Shown here: positions 45,352-54,004 of the stretch, piece after piece
Layout: each line of letters begins with the position of its first letter
How positions within the stretch are numbered: the stretch's first letter is position 1
Source: Deltaproteobacteria bacterium RIFCSPHIGHO2_02_FULL_40_28
GTDB lineage: Bacteria > UBA10199 > 2-12-FULL-40-28
Direction: 5' to 3'
Length of the DNA stretch: 64,000 bases
Assembly (NCBI GenBank): GCA_001798135.1
Contig: MGRJ01000006.1
Location: 31,651 to 95,650 of the forward strand
The notes under the pieces: model-generated
Seen by the model: only the letters and a program-made list of their open reading frames with translations
Database searches by the model: none
What the model was told of the DNA's origin: nothing
Position numbers and translations under genes: made by a program

Positions 45352-47184
45352 CTATTCCACCGTTACACTTTTTGCCAAATTACGGGGTTGATCCACTTCG
45401 GCCCCACGAAGGTCTGCAACAAAGTAAGCCAAGAGTTGAAGCGGAAGTGAAATTAAAAGTGGGGTTAAGTACCACAAACTATCTGGAACATAAAAAACTT
45501 CATCATTTTGTTTTTCAAAACGTTTATCTCCCTCACTAGCTACAATAAATACAGAAGCACCTCTGGCTTTTACTTCTTGAATATTGGAAATCATTTTTTC
45601 ACACACGCGATCTTTAGGCGCCAAAGCCACCACAGGAGTATTGTGTTCTAAAAGAGCAATGGGGCCATGTTTCATTTCACCTGCGGCATAACCTTCGGCA
45701 TGTACATAAGATATTTCTTTAAGCTTTAAAGCCCCTTCCAAGGCAATAGGGAAATGAATCCCCCGCGCAATAAAGTAAAAATCACGTGAGTTCACAAATT
45801 TTTGAGCTATTTTTAAAATTTTTTCTTTTTCTTTGAGAAGATTTTCCATCACACGAGGAAGTTTGGATAATCCATCGATTGCCTTTTTTAAATACCTCTG
45901 ATCGATGGATTTTTTTCGTGCCCCAAAAGAAAGAGCCAGCATAAGTAAAACGGCTAATTGCGTGGTAAAGGCTTTGGTAGAGGCCACTCCAATTTCTGGA
46001 CCTGCATTTGTATACAGCGTTGCATGAGAAAGCCTGGGGATGGAAGAATCGATCACATTACAAATTGAAATTACTTTAGCTCCATGCTCACGTGCCATAG
46101 CCACACAGGCCAAAGTATCTGCTGTTTCACCTGATTGTGAAATGACCAAGAGTAGGGTTTTTTTATCAATGAAGGGTTCACGGTATCGAAACTCGCTGGC
46201 GGTATCCACACTCACGGGGATTTTAGCAATTGCTTCCATGTAATAACGCCCGGCCAAAGCTGCATGCCAACTGGTGCCACAGGCCACCATATAAAAACGA
46301 TTAAAATTTGGAAATCTACCCTTAAAAATTTTTTCGATTTCTGGAAAATGAATCTGATTTTTGTTTTTATTAATTCTTCCCAAAAGAGTATCGCGAATAG
46401 CAGTTGGCTGCTCCATGATTTCTTTCAACATGAAATGTTTGTAACCACCTTTTTCTGCCATATCTGCTGTCCATGCAATTTCCTTGATTGGTTTTTCAAT
46501 TTTTTTCAATTCTTTGGAATAAAAATCCACACTCTCTTCTGATAAAACAGCAATTTCATCATTTTCAAGAAAGGTAATTTGATTGGTATGCGCTAAAAAA
46601 GCGGGAATGTCTGAAGCTACAAAACATTCATGCTTCCCAAATCCAATAACAATGGGAGATGCTTTTTTGGCTACATACAAATGTTTTGGATCTTTTAAAT
46701 CCATAATAACCAAGGCGTAGGTTCCTTCTAAACATTTTAAAACTTGATCTAGAGCTAAAAGAAAATTTTCTTCTTTGGCCACATAAGCATCCATTAAATG
46801 ACAAACAATTTCGGAGTCAGTTTCGGATTTGAGTTCGCGTCCTTTGTGGGGAAGAAGTTTTTTTAATTCGAGGTAATTTTCGATAATTCCATTATGAACA
46901 ATGGCCACTCTTTTTGAAATATGGGGATGTGCATTTTTTTCGGATGGTTTTCCATGGGTAGCCCAACGAGTATGTCCAATACCAATTGTACCCTGGGGAG
47001 TTTTGGCTCCAATTTTATTTTCTAATTTGGAGAGCTTTCCTTCGGAGCGAAAAGCAGTAAGCTTGCCTTGATGAACCAAGGCCATACCCGCAGAATCGTA
47101 TCCACGGTATTCTAACCTTTTCAGCCCTTCTAAAAGAAGGGGCGCTGCCTCACGTTTTCCAATGTAACCAATAATACCGCACAT
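45352..47184 (-). CDS. glmS: Glutamine-fructose-6-phosphate aminotransferase
   Basis: 610 aa; makes glucosamine-6-phosphate for the cell wall. Nucleophile Cys2 in MCGIIGYIGKREAAPLLLEGL; glutaminase motifs GIGHTRWATHGKPS and HNGIIENY. SIS domains have CGTSWHAALAGRYY, VISQSGETADTLA and the C-terminal signature DQPRNLAKSVTVE. Full length. No glmS ribozyme is apparent in the 40-base spacer upstream. Confidence 0.98.
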   Translation of the reverse strand: MCGIIGYIGKREAAPLLLEGLKRLEYRGYDSAGMALVHQGKLTAFRSEGKLSKLENKIGAKTPQGTIGIGHTRWATHGKPSEKNAHPHISKRVAIVHNGIIENYLELKKLLPHKGRELKSETDSEIVCHLMDAYVAKEENFLLALDQVLKCLEGTYALVIMDLKDPKHLYVAKKASPIVIGFGKHECFVASDIPAFLAHTNQITFLENDEIAVLSEESVDFYSKELKKIEKPIKEIAWTADMAEKGGYKHFMLKEIMEQPTAIRDTLLGRINKNKNQIHFPEIEKIFKGRFPNFNRFYMVACGTSWHAALAGRYYMEAIAKIPVSVDTASEFRYREPFIDKKTLLLVISQSGETADTLACVAMAREHGAKVISICNVIDSSIPRLSHATLYTNAGPEIGVASTKAFTTQLAVLLMLALSFGARKKSIDQRYLKKAIDGLSKLPRVMENLLKEKEKILKIAQKFVNSRDFYFIARGIHFPIALEGALKLKEISYVHAEGYAAGEMKHGPIALLEHNTPVVALAPKDRVCEKMISNIQEVKARGASVFIVASEGDKRFEKQNDEVFYVPDSLWYLTPLLISLPLQLLAYFVADLRGAEVDQPRNLAKSVTVE

Positions 47185-47224
47185 AAATTATTAAAAATTT
47201 GATGTGCGAGTAAACGATATCGCT

Positions 47225-48163
47225 CTAAAAAAGGAAAGAAAATTTTCCTTTGTTTTGGTTCAAGCGATTAAGAGAAGCCTGGTACTTACCCTTTTTGATT
47301 TGTTGTTTCACTTCCCAGGAAACTTCGATGGGATCTTTTACCTTGTGTTTACGTTCAACAAGCTTTGCAGGTGCTAGATCATCAATAGGAATTTCAACTG
47401 ATTTAACTTGAGATAAATCGAGCACACGGGTTAGCGTTGCAACATCGATTTTTTCACTATTGATTCCAAAAGATTCAATTTCTGCTACAGCTTCCCCCTT
47501 ACGATCACGTCTATGACCATAAATATCGGGATGCGCGCGAAACATCCCATCCTTTACTTCAAAAAGATCATAAATGATATCAACAGGAATCGGGTTTGGA
47601 ATCTCTACATAATAGGATGAAGTGGTATTTTGCTGATATTGAACAAGAAGTGCGGGATCATTTTGATCGGTATGTTTGGATTGAATCCACCAGGCGAGAG
47701 TTTTAGCATCACGATTAAACATGCGCATGCATCCATGTGAAGCGGGTGTGCCTACACTGGTTTCTCTACTGGTACCATGAACAAGAATAGCTTCTCCCAA
47801 ACGCATTTTAACCGGACCTAAAGGGTTGCCAGGGCCTGGAGGAGTTGGTTTTTCATTTTTAGCCCATTCACTTTTTGGCGGCATCCACCAGGGGTTCCAT
47901 ACAATTTGATCTAATTGTCTTTTTCCTGTGGGAGTTTTAAAAGAAGCGGCTCCTACAGCTACGGGAAAGCGATACACAACGCGATCTCCCTCAAACAAAG
48001 TGAGTTCTCTTGCTGCAACATTGATTTGAATACGAGGATCTGCCTCTGCTACATAAGTTGGCTCATAATCATCAGAACTCTTCACGGCTTTTTGACCATC
48101 AGCACAAGAAACGAAATAAAGTACACAAAGAGTAAGCGTTCCAAACAGTGTGAACGATCGCAT
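47225..48163 (-). CDS. L,D-transpeptidase (YkuD) lipoprotein
   Basis: 312 aa. Signal peptide with lipobox YFVSC. The YkuD domain starts near residue 42 (RIQINVAARELTLFEGDRVVYRFPVAVG). The catalytic motif is HGT...SHGCMRMFNRDA with Cys near residue 173. Cross-links or modifies peptidoglycan, or attaches lipoproteins to it. A C-terminal 90-residue basic extension follows. The neighbouring Ddl-like ligase and glmS make a loose cell-wall group. Confidence 0.9.
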   Translation of the reverse strand: MRSFTLFGTLTLCVLYFVSCADGQKAVKSSDDYEPTYVAEADPRIQINVAARELTLFEGDRVVYRFPVAVGAASFKTPTGKRQLDQIVWNPWWMPPKSEWAKNEKPTPPGPGNPLGPVKMRLGEAILVHGTSRETSVGTPASHGCMRMFNRDAKTLAWWIQSKHTDQNDPALLVQYQQNTTSSYYVEIPNPIPVDIIYDLFEVKDGMFRAHPDIYGHRRDRKGEAVAEIESFGINSEKIDVATLTRVLDLSQVKSVEIPIDDLAPAKLVERKHKVKDPIEVSWEVKQQIKKGKYQASLNRLNQNKGKFSFLF

Positions 48164-48286
48164 ATCCCCTCCTTCATGCCCTTAAAATGCAATTTGGATG
48201 CCATTAATGGCCAATTGAAATATAAAAATATATAATATTTTCATATACTTATATACAAAATGAACAAAGATAATGAGAATGAATAG

Positions 48287-49303
48287 TCAAAAATTTGACG
48301 ATAGGGGCTTTTTGCAGGCTAGTTTTAAAATCTTTTGGATAAGCTCTGGATAACTTAGGCCTCTTTTAAGGGCAGAAAGAGCAAAATCTTCATCGGGTGC
48401 AATATAGGGGTTTGGATTAGCTTCAATAAGCATAATTTGATTATCGGGAGTAAGTCGTAAATCCATGCGGCCATAACCTGTGATTTGCAAAAGATCATAG
48501 GCTTGTTTGCAAATTGTATTGATTTGCTCCATCACTCCTTCTGAAAAAGGATGAGCAAAACGATTTTTAATTCCCCACTTCTGCCGATATTTTTCATCCC
48601 ACTTGGCTTTAAAGGTAGCAAACTTGGGTTCATGTTGTGGCACCCCTTCAAAAACCATTTCTCGGCAGGGAAAAACTTCAAGCTGCAAATTACCAATAAG
48701 GCTTACATACAACTCGCGCCCTACCATGTATTCTTCTACCAAAGCATCGGTATGAAAAGTATCGTGTACATAGCGTACACGAGAGATATAATCTTTTTCA
48801 TGATCCACAAGTGAATTAAGCGAAATACCATAAGAAGCTTCTTCCTTTAAGGGTTTTACTAAAACAGGAAATTGAATTTTTTCGGGAAGTAAAATTCGTT
48901 TTCCTTGTTTGATAACTGCAAACTGGGGAGTACGAATGTGATGAAAAGAAAGCAACTCTTTAGCCAAGGCTTTATTTTTACAAATCAACATTCCAGCCGA
49001 AGAACACCCTGTATACGGAATACCAATAAGTTCTAAAAGAGCCACCACATTCATATCCAATACAGGATTATTGGAAAAAATTTCTGTTAAATTAAAAACA
49101 ACATCGGGTGGATTATTTTTAATAAGGGAAACCAAGGGAAGAATATCATGATACAAGCCAAGACAAATAACCTCATGCCCTAATTCAAGTAAAGCTTCTC
49201 TTACTGCTTTTTCAGCTTTCCAATCTGGTTTTTTAAATTCTTCTTCAAAACAAAAATCTTCGGGAGGCTCAAACGGCGAATCAAAAATAAGAAGAACCTG
49301 CAT
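48287..49303 (-). CDS. ATP-grasp ligase, D-alanine-D-alanine ligase-like
   Basis: About 338 aa from ATG 49303 (MQVLLIFDSPFEPPED); an ATG 18 bases upstream is possible. ATP-grasp features are IPYTGCSSAGMLICKNKALAKELL, FPVLVKPLKEEASYGIS, ALVEEYMVGRELYVSLIGN and the metal site MDLRLTPDNQIMLIEANPNPYI. Compared with true Ddl, the N-terminal domain is divergent and the EANTxPG motif reads EANPNPY, so the substrate may not be D-alanine. Divergent from the HpnA-like gene. Confidence 0.8.
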   Translation of the reverse strand: MQVLLIFDSPFEPPEDFCFEEEFKKPDWKAEKAVREALLELGHEVICLGLYHDILPLVSLIKNNPPDVVFNLTEIFSNNPVLDMNVVALLELIGIPYTGCSSAGMLICKNKALAKELLSFHHIRTPQFAVIKQGKRILLPEKIQFPVLVKPLKEEASYGISLNSLVDHEKDYISRVRYVHDTFHTDALVEEYMVGRELYVSLIGNLQLEVFPCREMVFEGVPQHEPKFATFKAKWDEKYRQKWGIKNRFAHPFSEGVMEQINTICKQAYDLLQITGYGRMDLRLTPDNQIMLIEANPNPYIAPDEDFALSALKRGLSYPELIQKILKLACKKPLSSNF

Positions 49304-49391
49304 TTTCTTTCTGAAAGACATAAAGAAATTATACGCTGAGCATTCTATCAAACCAATTGCAAAATTTAAAACCCTTTGTCATGCTGATATC

Positions 49392-50414
49392 TTGAAACCT
49401 CTTGCTTTAGTTACAGGTGCAACTGGCTTTATTGGTAATGCTGTAGCCCGTACCCTTTTAAAATCAGAACGTACTGTTCGTGTACTCATTCGTAAAAATT
49501 CTGATCGAACTCTCTTAAATGATTTAGATGTAGAAATTTTTGAGGGTGATTTGCGTTATCCTGAAAGTTTAAATGAAACAATCCGAGGCTGTGCTGAACT
49601 GTATCATGTAGCTGCCCAATATACTTTTTTTAATCCTAAACCCGATGAAATTTATTCCAGCAATGTGCAAGGCACACACAATATTCTTTCGGCAGCTCTG
49701 ACTCACTGCGTCAGTCGTGTTGTTTATACTTCAACAGTAGGTGCTATTGGCATTCCCCATAATCAAAAACCTGGGGATGAAAATACACAGATCACAATTG
49801 CCGATTGTAGAGGTCATTACAAGCGTTCAAAATTTTTAGCTGAGCAAGAGGCTTTAAATTTTTTTAAAAAAGGATTACCTGTGGTGATTGTTAATCCCAG
49901 CGCCCCCATTGGTGTTCGTGATATTAAACCCACCCCTACAGGAAAAATGATTTTAGATTTTCTCAATCGCAAAATGCCTGCTTACATGGATACAGGTTTA
50001 AACTTAGTTGATGTAGAAGATGTAGCAACAGGGCATCTCCTGGCTTCCGAAAAAGGAAAACCTGGAGAGCGTTATATTTTAGGAAATCAAAATTTAAGTT
50101 TACAAGAAATTTTACAACTTCTTTCAGAACTAACAGGTTTATCTGCTCCCAAAATTAAAGTTCCCTACTCTTTAGCCTTGGGTTCAGCTTACTTAAGTGA
50201 AGCCTGGGCCCGTTTTACAAAACAACCACCCTTAATTGAAATTGAAGCTGTGAAGTTGGGTAAGAAAATGATGTTTTTTAATCCTCAAAAAGCCATTCGA
50301 GAATTAGGCCTTCCTCAAACTCCTGTTAAAATTGCTCTTAAAAAAGCAGTAGATTGGTATGTAACAAATGGTTATGTTAAAAAAGAAATTCAAGAAAGGT
50401 TAGGTATCCTATGA
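49392..50414 (+). CDS. NAD-dependent epimerase/dehydratase, HpnA-like
   Basis: 340 aa, extended SDR. NAD motif VTGATGFIGNAVART, YTSTVGAIG, and an active-site YKRSKFLAE (Y-x3-K). The segment VNPSAPIGVRDIKPTPTGKMILDFLNRKMPAYMDTGLNLVDVEDVA strongly resembles the hopanoid-associated sugar epimerase HpnA. Start is TTG; no in-frame ATG is nearby. Overlaps the membrane-protein gene by four bases. Hopanoid linkage is by similarity only; no squalene-hopene cyclase is in the window. Confidence 0.85.
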   Translation: MKPLALVTGATGFIGNAVARTLLKSERTVRVLIRKNSDRTLLNDLDVEIFEGDLRYPESLNETIRGCAELYHVAAQYTFFNPKPDEIYSSNVQGTHNILSAALTHCVSRVVYTSTVGAIGIPHNQKPGDENTQITIADCRGHYKRSKFLAEQEALNFFKKGLPVVIVNPSAPIGVRDIKPTPTGKMILDFLNRKMPAYMDTGLNLVDVEDVATGHLLASEKGKPGERYILGNQNLSLQEILQLLSELTGLSAPKIKVPYSLALGSAYLSEAWARFTKQPPLIEIEAVKLGKKMMFFNPQKAIRELGLPQTPVKIALKKAVDWYVTNGYVKKEIQERLGIL

Positions 50415-51343
50415 ATCAACCCAGTGCTTTTTCTTTGGTGATGAAAACCATCCCCTTTATTTTTCTTCGTTTTTTTGTTTATTCGGTCTTTGCAATTTTA
50501 ACCCTCATTTATTTTGGTTTGGTTTATCTGTTAGGCCAAACAGTTGTTGGTATTCATGAAAATGTACGGATTGCTGTATGGATTTTGGGTATCCTCGTTT
50601 CATTTCCTCTCAATCGTCTTGTTAAAGAATATTTACTCTACATGGTTAAAGCAGCACATGTTGCCGTACTTGCAGAGCTGGCAACCAAAGGAGAACTTCC
50701 ACCAGGAAGATCTCAAATTTCTTGGGGAAGAGAACAAGTTCAAAAACGTTTTGGCCAGGCTTCAGTTCTTTTTTTGATGGATCGCTTGGTAAACGGAGTT
50801 ATTGGAGCCATCAATGGAATGATGCGGGGAATGGGAAATGTTTTTGGGGGTATTCCTGGGCTCTCGGGTTTAATTAAACTAGCCAACACAGTTTTATATT
50901 TTAGTTTAACTTATGTGGACGAATCCATTTTAGCGCGTAATTTTTTACATCAAAATGAATCCATGTGGAAAAGTGCAGAAACAGGATTAATCTTATATGC
51001 ACAAGCTTGGAAGGAAATTTTAAAAACAGCTTTTATTGTAGGACTAGTGAGTATTCTTGTTTTCCCAATTTTATTTGTTGTGCTTTTAGTTCCTGCATTA
51101 GCCATAGGACATGCCTTTCCGCTTCTTCAAGTAGGAGCCATCTTAGCAGCTATTTTATTTAGCTTTGTTTTAAAAACAGCCTTTTTAGATCCGTGGACTT
51201 TATCAAGTATGATTTTAACTTATCTAAAAGCAACCGAAGGTTTAACTCCCAACCCTGAATGGACCCAGAAATTAGAAATGGTTTCATCGAAGTTTAAAAA
51301 ATTAAAAGCACAGGCAAGCCAACCTACACCGCAGATTTTTTAA
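50411..51343 (+). CDS. Polytopic membrane protein of unknown function
   Basis: 310 aa with about five hydrophobic segments: IPFIFLRFFVYSVFAILTLI, an IRIAVWILGILVSFPL-like segment, a glycine-rich re-entrant-looking centre (GVIGAINGMMRGMGNVFGG), and two segments near the end (FIVGLVSILVFPILFVVLLV; VGAILAAILFSFVL). No recognised family. The ATGA overlap with the HpnA-like gene suggests a joint role, possibly in envelope lipids (inference). Confidence 0.65.
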   Translation: MNQPSAFSLVMKTIPFIFLRFFVYSVFAILTLIYFGLVYLLGQTVVGIHENVRIAVWILGILVSFPLNRLVKEYLLYMVKAAHVAVLAELATKGELPPGRSQISWGREQVQKRFGQASVLFLMDRLVNGVIGAINGMMRGMGNVFGGIPGLSGLIKLANTVLYFSLTYVDESILARNFLHQNESMWKSAETGLILYAQAWKEILKTAFIVGLVSILVFPILFVVLLVPALAIGHAFPLLQVGAILAAILFSFVLKTAFLDPWTLSSMILTYLKATEGLTPNPEWTQKLEMVSSKFKKLKAQASQPTPQIF

Positions 51344-51464
51344 GGTTAAGAAAAAAATTAATTCCTGTTTCTTCGGCTTCAATATTCACCTCAACTGTTA
51401 CCGTCCATCGGGATGATTTAAAAATTGAGTATGAGATGGAGTGTGAAGATTAATTTGAATATTT

Positions 51465-51506
51465 ATGCAATAAAATAATACATTTGATTGCATTTTTTTA
51501 TTGCAT
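51465..51506 (+). promoter_or_regulatory. Probable operator of the Panacea-MazF pair
   Basis: Perfect 10-bp inverted repeat ATGCAATAAA (51465-51474) and TTTATTGCAT (51497-51506), with another TTGCAT half-site (ATTGCATTTT) at the centre, just before the antitoxin start. Placement suits autoregulation by the HTH antitoxin. Confidence 0.55.
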
Positions 51507-51522
51507 ATGTCATGATTATTGT

Positions 51523-52380
51523 ATGATCAAAAAAATTGAATTCACAGAAATTGATTTAGGTAAAAGAATTCAAGCGCTTAGAGAAAGTTTTGGGTTGTCC
51601 CAAGAAGCTCTTGCGAAACATCTTGGAATTACTCGACAAGCTATAGGTCAGATTGAAAAAGGAGATAGAAAAGTTAATAGCCTTGAGATTATAAAATTAG
51701 CCTCTTTTTTGTCCATCTCGGTGGAAGATCTTTTGAGTTCCAACAAAAAGCAACTCAATGATCCTCAGCATTCTCATAAAATATCAGAAATTAAATTTGA
51801 TGCTGAAAAACTACAAAATCTTCTTCTGTATATTTTAGAGAAATGTGGAGGAAAACCAAATGTTGGAGAAACGGTTCTCTACAAACTACTTTATTTTATT
51901 GATTTTGAAGCTACCGAATTTTTTGGGCATCCCATCACAGGAATGCCTTATGTACGTCTTCAATATGGACCGGTTCCAAAAAAAAAAGAATACGAGAAGG
52001 TCCTTCAACAGATGATTAAAAATAATCAACTTAAAATCATTTTTCACGAATACCATGGGTTGCGACAGAAGCGTTATATTAACTTAAGTGAACCTGATCG
52101 GAAAATTTTTTCGAAAGTTGAAGAAGAAATTATTAACCGTAATCTTCTACAACTTTCTGATATGGGAGCAGCGGAAATAACACATTATGTCCATGGTGAT
52201 ATCCCATGGAAACAAACTCCAGAAAATAAAATAATTGATTATAATCTCGCATTTTTAAGGGAACTCCCCTATTCACGTTTTGATCATCAAGTTTTGCAAG
52301 AAGAAGCTACGTCCAATGATATTCTGAAAGAATTAGGTCCCATTTCGGAAGAAGAAGCAAAATATTATAAAAATCTATGA
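51523..52380 (+). CDS. XRE-Panacea (DUF4065) antitoxin
   Basis: 285 aa from ATG 51523. N-terminal Cro/C1-type helix-turn-helix (LGKRIQALRESFGLSQEALA, ITRQAIGQIEKGDRK). C-terminal Panacea/SocA-like domain (KLQNLLLYILEKC, YKLLYFIDFEATEFFGHPITGMPYVRLQYGPVPKK in parts). Panacea domains are the neutralising part of PanA antitoxins paired with diverse toxins. Here the gene overlaps a MazF-family toxin by four bases, so the pair is a PanAT-type toxin-antitoxin module. Confidence 0.85.
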   Translation: MIKKIEFTEIDLGKRIQALRESFGLSQEALAKHLGITRQAIGQIEKGDRKVNSLEIIKLASFLSISVEDLLSSNKKQLNDPQHSHKISEIKFDAEKLQNLLLYILEKCGGKPNVGETVLYKLLYFIDFEATEFFGHPITGMPYVRLQYGPVPKKKEYEKVLQQMIKNNQLKIIFHEYHGLRQKRYINLSEPDRKIFSKVEEEIINRNLLQLSDMGAAEITHYVHGDIPWKQTPENKIIDYNLAFLRELPYSRFDHQVLQEEATSNDILKELGPISEEEAKYYKNL

Positions 52381-52733
52381 ATTCTATAGATACTCATCCC
52401 AAATATGGTGAAGTTTATCTCGTAAATTTCGACCCAAGCACAGGCCACGAATATCAAAAAATGCGTCCCGCTATAGTGATTCAATCAGACGATCAACTGA
52501 AAAGGACAAGCCTTGTAACTATTATGCCATTAACCTCACAAATTAGAAAAAAATGGCCAGAAGATATTTTGGTCAAAAAAAACCATTCAAACTGTTTATT
52601 CGCTGACTCAATTATCAAAGTCCACAGTATTGCCTCATTTGATAAAGCACGATTTATTAAAAAAATTGGTGTACTTGACAAGCAAACTATGGACGAAATT
52701 AAAACCTATCTTAAAATTCACTTTGGCCTTTAA
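52377..52733 (+). CDS. MazF/PemK-family endoribonuclease toxin
   Basis: 118 aa. MazF beta-barrel signatures: YGEVYLVNFDPSTGHEYQKMRPAIVIQSD (in parts), the conserved RP, then LVTIMPLTSQIRKKWPEDI and CLFADSIIKVHSIASFDKARF. Family members cut mRNA at short sequence motifs and slow growth. The usual MazE antitoxin is absent; the overlapping Panacea protein takes its place. Convergent with the amidohydrolase gene, ends overlapping by four bases. Confidence 0.88.
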   Translation: MNSIDTHPKYGEVYLVNFDPSTGHEYQKMRPAIVIQSDDQLKRTSLVTIMPLTSQIRKKWPEDILVKKNHSNCLFADSIIKVHSIASFDKARFIKKIGVLDKQTMDEIKTYLKIHFGL

Positions 52734-53905
52734 AAATTAAAAAGTTTTTCAGCATTTTCAAAAGCGATTTTTTTGGCCAGATCGGAAGGTAAACCCTTTA
52801 AAATATAAACTGAACCATGATCACTCTGTGGAAAAGGTTTTGTTTTTCCTGGAATCCCATAAAATTGATCAGCACCCAAAACAAAACGATCTGGAAATTC
52901 CTGCAAAAAAGCCAACCAAGCTGGTTTTAACTGGTTGTTTTCCACCGGACGATTTTGACCACTGGAAAGTCCACCATCCAAATATTTAAGACTCATATAA
53001 AGATTGGGATGAGCTTGCAGCAATCGTCTTAAAAGAGAAAGGCTCATCTGCCCTGTATTATCCCAACCGATATGAACCCAAATAATTTTAGCATCACGAT
53101 TGTGGGACAACAGTCTTTCAAGAGCCGGAATATTGGCCTTGAGAACAGAGGGGTTAGGAGGGCTTTGAAAACCTTGAGGGAGAGACATCTCCTTTTCAAG
53201 AGCCTCCATGTGGAGATCAATGGGTATACTATATTGGGCTGCAATATCCGCTAAAGCCAAGAAAAGAGGATGATCCGGAGAAGCATCGATATAGGGATGC
53301 CCAGCCCGAAAGGAAAGATGGCTTGCTGTCATTTCACCAAAACCAATAGCACCTGACCGGGCTATTTCATGGGCTTTTTCTTCAAACCTTTTTTTGAGTG
53401 AATCACTAACCCCTCCCACATGAAGGGCCTCTTGAATCATTGGGTTAAGACTGCCTCCACCACCTACAAAACTAAAACTGTCTGGGTATTTTTGAGCTAT
53501 ACCTTTTAAAACTTCATAATCATACTGAGTAGAGGCCTCCTTCTGATACTGAGTTGGCGGAGGCATAATCAACATTCTTGTCATATTCAGTTGTTTCATC
53601 CGTACCATTGCGTTTTGAGCAGCAGCATCAAAATCTCTTTGCTTACTTGAACCGCTTCCATAAATACCGTAAATACCGTTTAAATGCATATGAGTTTCAA
53701 TATAACCAATGGCACTTGGACTTACTACTTGTTGCTGCATCCCTGCCTGCATACCTGTGGGTGTGGTTTGTTGTGATCTTTCAGAATTAAAACGTTTCCA
53801 CGGAGGAGGGTCTCCTCGATGATGAGGTTGTGCCAAAATTTCAGAGGTAACCAAAAATAGAAGTCCTACAAAGCAAAAAATAAAAATTTGTTTTAAAGAA
53901 AGCAT
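52730..53905 (-). CDS. Periplasmic amidohydrolase-like metal-dependent hydrolase
   Basis: 391 aa from ATG 53905, chosen for AGGAGG directly upstream and because a signal peptide starts there (LSLKQIFIFCFVGLLFLVTSEILAQ). Pro/Gln-rich linker, then an amidohydrolase-2 TIM barrel: IETHMHLNG (metal His pair), GFGEMTASH, PIDLHMEAL, IIWVHIGWDN and FVLGADQFYG (metal Asp). Ends ENAEKLFNF, typical of this family. Substrate unknown. Confidence 0.8.
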   Translation of the reverse strand: MLSLKQIFIFCFVGLLFLVTSEILAQPHHRGDPPPWKRFNSERSQQTTPTGMQAGMQQQVVSPSAIGYIETHMHLNGIYGIYGSGSSKQRDFDAAAQNAMVRMKQLNMTRMLIMPPPTQYQKEASTQYDYEVLKGIAQKYPDSFSFVGGGGSLNPMIQEALHVGGVSDSLKKRFEEKAHEIARSGAIGFGEMTASHLSFRAGHPYIDASPDHPLFLALADIAAQYSIPIDLHMEALEKEMSLPQGFQSPPNPSVLKANIPALERLLSHNRDAKIIWVHIGWDNTGQMSLSLLRRLLQAHPNLYMSLKYLDGGLSSGQNRPVENNQLKPAWLAFLQEFPDRFVLGADQFYGIPGKTKPFPQSDHGSVYILKGLPSDLAKKIAFENAEKLFNF

Positions 53906-54004
53906 ACCCCCTCCTGTTATCATACATCGGTGCCTGGCACACGCGCAAAAAGGTGTACAGAGAAGGCCGCAACTTCTTTGAAATGTGGCCATAAACCTGC
54001 AAAT

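Noticed and set aside
47185-47224. glmS ribozyme
   Set aside because: The glmS 5' spacer is about 40 bases and lacks the conserved ribozyme core; these are typical of Gram-positive glmS genes.
51344-51464. Remnant coding frame between the membrane protein and the Panacea gene
   Set aside because: About 35 open codons ending in DDLKIEYEMECED then TAA, but no start codon and no recognisable family.
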